From contig ML213518.1 in assembly GCA_004369045.1 (NCBI GenBank), positions 283,028-347,027 of the forward strand: 64,000 bases of DNA, in the 5' to 3' direction. The notes beneath the pieces are model-generated. The model was not told the DNA's origin. It saw nothing but the letters and a program-made list of their open reading frames with translations, and made no database searches. The DNA is from Heliocybe sulcata. Lineage: Eukaryota > Basidiomycota > Agaricomycetes > Gloeophyllales > Gloeophyllaceae. Of this stretch, positions 60,586 through 64,000 are shown one piece after another. A program made the translations under genes and the position numbers. Within the stretch, counting starts at the first letter, position 1; each line of letters starts with the position of its first letter.

Positions 60586-62400
60586 CATGGACGGCACTAG
60601 TCTTTCCGAAGACCTCAAATGGACGTGAGTCTCCCCTCCGTACTTCCGCGCTTGGATCAGCCTCATTGAGCATTCGTAGGGAGATCACCATTGTAAGACT
60701 GAAATTACAGCGCCTCAAGGGATACTGAACGGGTTGTTGATAGTATATGGGCTTCGCGGCCTTCTCCATTCTCATATGGGACCATGTCGTTACGTTCGGA
60801 GATGAGGTATGTCGAGTTCCTGGACGACAGGCGGTCCATGCTGATTTATCTGCTGCAGGTTGAGCTTTTGTGGAAAGGAAACCATGGACTCTGTAAGTCA
60901 ACAGTCGTCATCGTCTCCTGATTCTATAGCTCATGGCGTTATAGTCACACATCTGTTCTTTCTAGTAAGTGTGATTGAGCAATATAATGGAGAGGCAAGT
61001 TGAAGGATTATTCTCGACCAGAACCGCTACATTACTCCGTTGGGCTTCGTCGTCAATCTGTTCGGTGTGTATCCTACGTACGAGTCACCATTCCCTGAAA
61101 CTCACCTGATCTCAAGCGTACCTCTCGCCTTCTTGGACTGATGAGGTAACCTTTATTTTATCCGCTAGTATTGTCAGTAGCTCCCGCTCACATGAAGTTA
61201 CAGCGGTCAGCTCAACCAGCTATCAAATAAGCTCGTACCTGACTGTAGCATACTAGGTGTCAACGCTTCGTCCGCTACGAAGGCAGTATGACTGTGATCG
61301 GCATCAATATCACAGCACTGATGATGCTTCTGAGGTGCGTCTAGTTTTTCGCAGGCTATACAAAGTCTCACTGCGCTCGATACAGAATTCGAGCACTATA
61401 CACGGGTACCGGGCGACTCTATGTCTTGGCTGTAGTCGTGGTGGTTCTAGTCGCCCAGCTAGGTGTAAATGCGTGGCTTCTGACAAAGGGTACAGGTAAA
61501 TCCGATACTGCACACTCTGCCGCCAGGAGAGCACTAATGCCCCTCCTAGCTGTCGTGCACGATCGTTACATCCATTGTAAGGCGTGACGTCAAGTCTGGC
61601 CACAAATATTCATGTACTCACCGCTGAGCAGCTTGCACCATGATCTTTGATCCGTCAGTGTGCGTATCTTCCATATATGCTGGTATGGCCTCCAGTTTAT
61701 AGTTCCCACAGGGGTTGGGTCGCTTCAGCATCCGCCTGGCTACCTCTGCTATACGACAGCATCATCCTCGCTCTAACATTCTTCCGCACCTACACCCCGT
61801 TCCGCCGGAAGGAAGGCAGTCAGTTATTCAAGAGACTGTTGGAAGATGGCATCCTCTATTACAGGTGAATTTTACACGTCCTGGGGGAGTCTGACCGAGT
61901 TAATATGATGTCAGTGTAATCTTCTCGGTGACGCTCATTTTGACCGTCATGATTGTGGTGGCCTCGGACGGTCTAAAGAACTTGATGGCGCAGTGAGTAC
62001 GGTTTGTGATTTCGAATTCCTGATGTTCATGATCCGAAAATTAGGATGGAGCTCCTGTAAGTTCATAAACTTCCTTCGTTTCCTGGATGCGCCGTACTAA
62101 ACTGGAGGGCACTGGCCTCTTCCAGTCTTACTGTGAGTCCGCAATGTACCAAGCGTTTGTCCGATACTCATTGCAGTCTTCTTACAGGTCACCATGATGT
62201 CACGCGTAACTTTGAATTTGAAGAAAGAAGGTCGTATCTTGGAGGAAGAGCAAATCATTCCCATCGAAATACCACTCTCGGCCACTTCCAGACAACGAGC
62301 AACTGCAGCGCTGCACGACGTGGAGTTGCAGTTCATCCACATCGAACAAGCAGAGTCATCCCGATGCGATAGATGTCGACGAGGAGTCGGCAGTTGCTGA
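60586..62400 (+). CDS. DUF6533 seven-helix membrane protein
   Basis: A plus-strand gene of many short exons. The start is uncertain; an ATG near 60588 (MDGTSLSEDLKWT) is a candidate. The DUF6533 core is clear from about 60748: MGFAAFSILIWDHVVTFGDE, then across an intron VELLWKG, and later NRYITPLGFVVNLF. Further hydrophobic exons read MTVIGINITALMMLLR, GRLYVLAVVVVVLVAQLGVN, WLPLLYDSIILALTFFRTY and ILTVMIVVASDGLK. The last exon (to the TGA at 62398-62400) begins with SRVTLNLKKEG and is hydrophilic, the usual cytoplasmic tail. The family is very common in Agaricomycetes, has about seven membrane helices and is suspected to be receptor-like, but no ligand or function is known. Exon ends were not all resolved, and some blocks may show decay. 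Confidence 0.6.
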
Positions 62401-62493
62401 TGCATCATGCAACAGCAAGCAGTCTATAAATACTACGAGCAGAGACGTCGTCGTAGAAGCGTACAACAAATGTATAATTAACGACTGTTCAGA

Positions 62494-64000
62494 CTATGAC
62501 GCAGGACCGTCCGAGATGGAGAGTTCATCCTCCTTTGCAATCCATCCATGAGTGAAGTTGAGCTTCTCCGAATCGTGACTGTACTTCAAGACAGTGACCA
62601 TCTCGTCCAGAGCCGGATTGTTGCCATGAGAGGCGACCCGTCCACCACGAGATGATGTCAGAGACCCAGGAGTGGAGAAGACGGATGCTTGGACAGGGAG
62701 GACATCGAGCGCAACGCGGTACAGGAGAGGGTAACCCCGTTCTCTTACCTAGGAGACACACGATTAGCATCCGTACGAGGGGTTATGGAGGCGGAACATA
62801 CCTTCCAGTATCGGAAGATGTCAAAATGATCGTACTCATCCCCGCTCTCGAGGACCCCGGCCTCGATGTACCTTTGCAGCTCGGCTTCCACCTGCTTGAG
62901 CTCAGTATTTTGATCGAGCAAGTCAACTGCCGCAGCACTGCCTTCGGCGCCTATCGATGCCCTTCCCGCTCTATGGGGCGTACGCCTAGTGCCAAGCAGG
63001 CGGTTTAATGCAGACAGTCCTTTGGGTGTTTCCTTAGCCGGAGGCTGCGCTGCGGTGCCAATTTCGTCCTGCACGGATCGTGCCTTCAGCTTCTGATGTT
63101 GTTCCACCATCTTCGCAACGAAGTTAGAGACTACAAGTGACGCAGCAGTGTATGTCTTGCGCCTTACCTTGGTTAGTATGAGTGTCTTTGCCTGTTCCCG
63201 GTCCTCCGAAGGCCAGTTCTCATCGATCCATTTGAGCTTAGCGGTAGGATTCAGGACTAGCGGACAGGGACCATGAGTATCAGACAGAACCAGCACCGAC
63301 ATAAACCAGACACACTTATCGCCAGACTATACACATCGCTCTTCCTGCATTCTATCAAGGCCTCTTCCAGCTTGGTCGCGGCGACAGAGATGGCAGAATT
63401 AAGCTCCGGCAAGCTCTGCTGGAACTCCTTGAGCACAGTCAATAGCTGCTCGTACAGGGGTACAGCCATGACAGCGAGCGGAAGCTTCTCCTCCCCGACC
63501 ATCTCGTGCACGGCGAATGCGCACCGGAGGAACTCTTTGATATCGTTGAGTACTTCTGCCTCGGCGTCGTCCAGAGCATAATGCGCAATCTCGGCCTGCT
63601 CTTCGTCCTTGAGGAGACGGCTGACGACCTAGGCGGGTTCGCTAATCACCAACCCGTGTACATAGCGCGAGGAGAAGTACCTACCGGCTGTAGCGCCATG
63701 AGCCGCTCAATCATGAGATACTTGGCAGACCACCTGCCATCCTCTTGCAAGAGTCCGCCAGCGCCACTCTCCTCGCCCTCTTCAGCCTTCAGCTCCTCCA
63801 AAACCACTAGGCGGTCCGGCGAGTCGGCGAGAGCAGACACCAGGTCGTGCGCGCGGGATATAGGATTGCGACCGAGCGCCTCGAGATAGCGTTTGTTCTC
63901 TAGAAGAGCTTGACTGAGCTCTGAGGACTGGTCGGATGCAATTCCACCGATTAAAGGGGACGTAGAGGTCAGGACCTCCAGACCTGACTCCATCGCGTCG
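62494..64000 (-). CDS. hAT-family transposase-like protein, partial at window end
   Basis: A minus-strand gene that enters from beyond 64000 and stops at 62496-62494. Readable blocks in order: SRAHDLVSALADSPDRLVVL and GRWSAKYLMIERLMALQP (63990-63690), then LAVMAVPLYEQLLTVLKEFQ with KLEEALIECRKSDVYSLAIS (63511-63260), then LNPTAKLKWIDENWPSEDRE and DHFDIFRYWK (63250-62745). The last exon reads GYPLLYRVALDVLPVQAS and later KLNFTHGWIAKEDELSIS. The order W-S-x-YLM, LNP-K-x-x-W, D-FRYW and YP-L-R-A-DVLPVQAS is the hAT transposase C-terminal dimerisation region. The short Cys-Glu-Arg-Val-Phe-Ser core that usually follows VQAS is replaced by unrelated residues (VFSTPGSL), so this is a decayed or repurposed copy. 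No terminal inverted repeats were found in the window on the left side. It is a plain DNA transposon relative. Confidence 0.7.

Overview
This window is nuclear DNA of a filamentous basidiomycete, most likely an Agaricomycete; a Polyporales-type wood or litter fungus is a guess. Evidence: genes packed with introns of about 50-55 nt, GT-AG borders with a few GC-AG, compact intergenic DNA, and families typical of the group (a DUF6533 membrane protein, an adenylate-forming A-T-R reductase, membrane-anchored small-GTPase-like G-domain proteins). No tRNA, rRNA, CRISPR array or retroelement was recognised.

Layout. 0-8.3 kb: two paralogous minus-strand G-domain proteins (442-1743 and 5339-7342) with a coiled-coil hypothetical gene (7503-8171). 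Between the G-domain genes lies a broken plus-strand copy (4270-4950) of the borate/bicarbonate transporter gene found intact at 17858-20061. 9-17.3 kb: a single-pass Ser/Ala-rich membrane protein (9975-11623), a doubtful Cys-rich gene, a doubtful short exon, and a membrane-anchored histidine phosphatase (15266-17235). 17.8-25.7 kb: conserved minus-strand genes for the Bor1-type transporter, RRP6 exosome nuclease and Iwr1-like RNA polymerase II import factor.

27.5-49.4 kb is all plus strand. It holds a 15-exon adenylate-forming reductase (A-T-R), a DHA1-type MFS exporter, an oligopeptide transporter, an F-box protein, a CaiB/BaiF family III CoA-transferase, electron-transfer flavoprotein beta, and a FIST-domain protein. 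The reductase beside an exporter looks like a small specialised-metabolism locus (inference). 51.4-62.4 kb, also plus strand: an N-myristoylation-consensus RING-H2 protein of 1133 residues, the mitochondrial processing peptidase beta subunit, the CAAX protease RCE1, and a DUF6533 receptor-like membrane protein. The window ends in a minus-strand hAT transposase-like gene that runs off the edge.

The most checkable unusual signals concern gene architecture. Microexons of 8 and 19 nt in ETF-beta and of 10 nt in the histidine phosphatase are each forced by conserved protein sequence. Two GC-AG introns share the border AG|GCGAG; one of them splits the phosphopantetheine serine codon of the reductase. 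The truncated inverted transporter copy carries an internal deletion of about 1.1 kb that looks microhomology-mediated. I did not find a clear new defence or mobile system; the G-domain gene cluster is the nearest candidate and its function is unknown.
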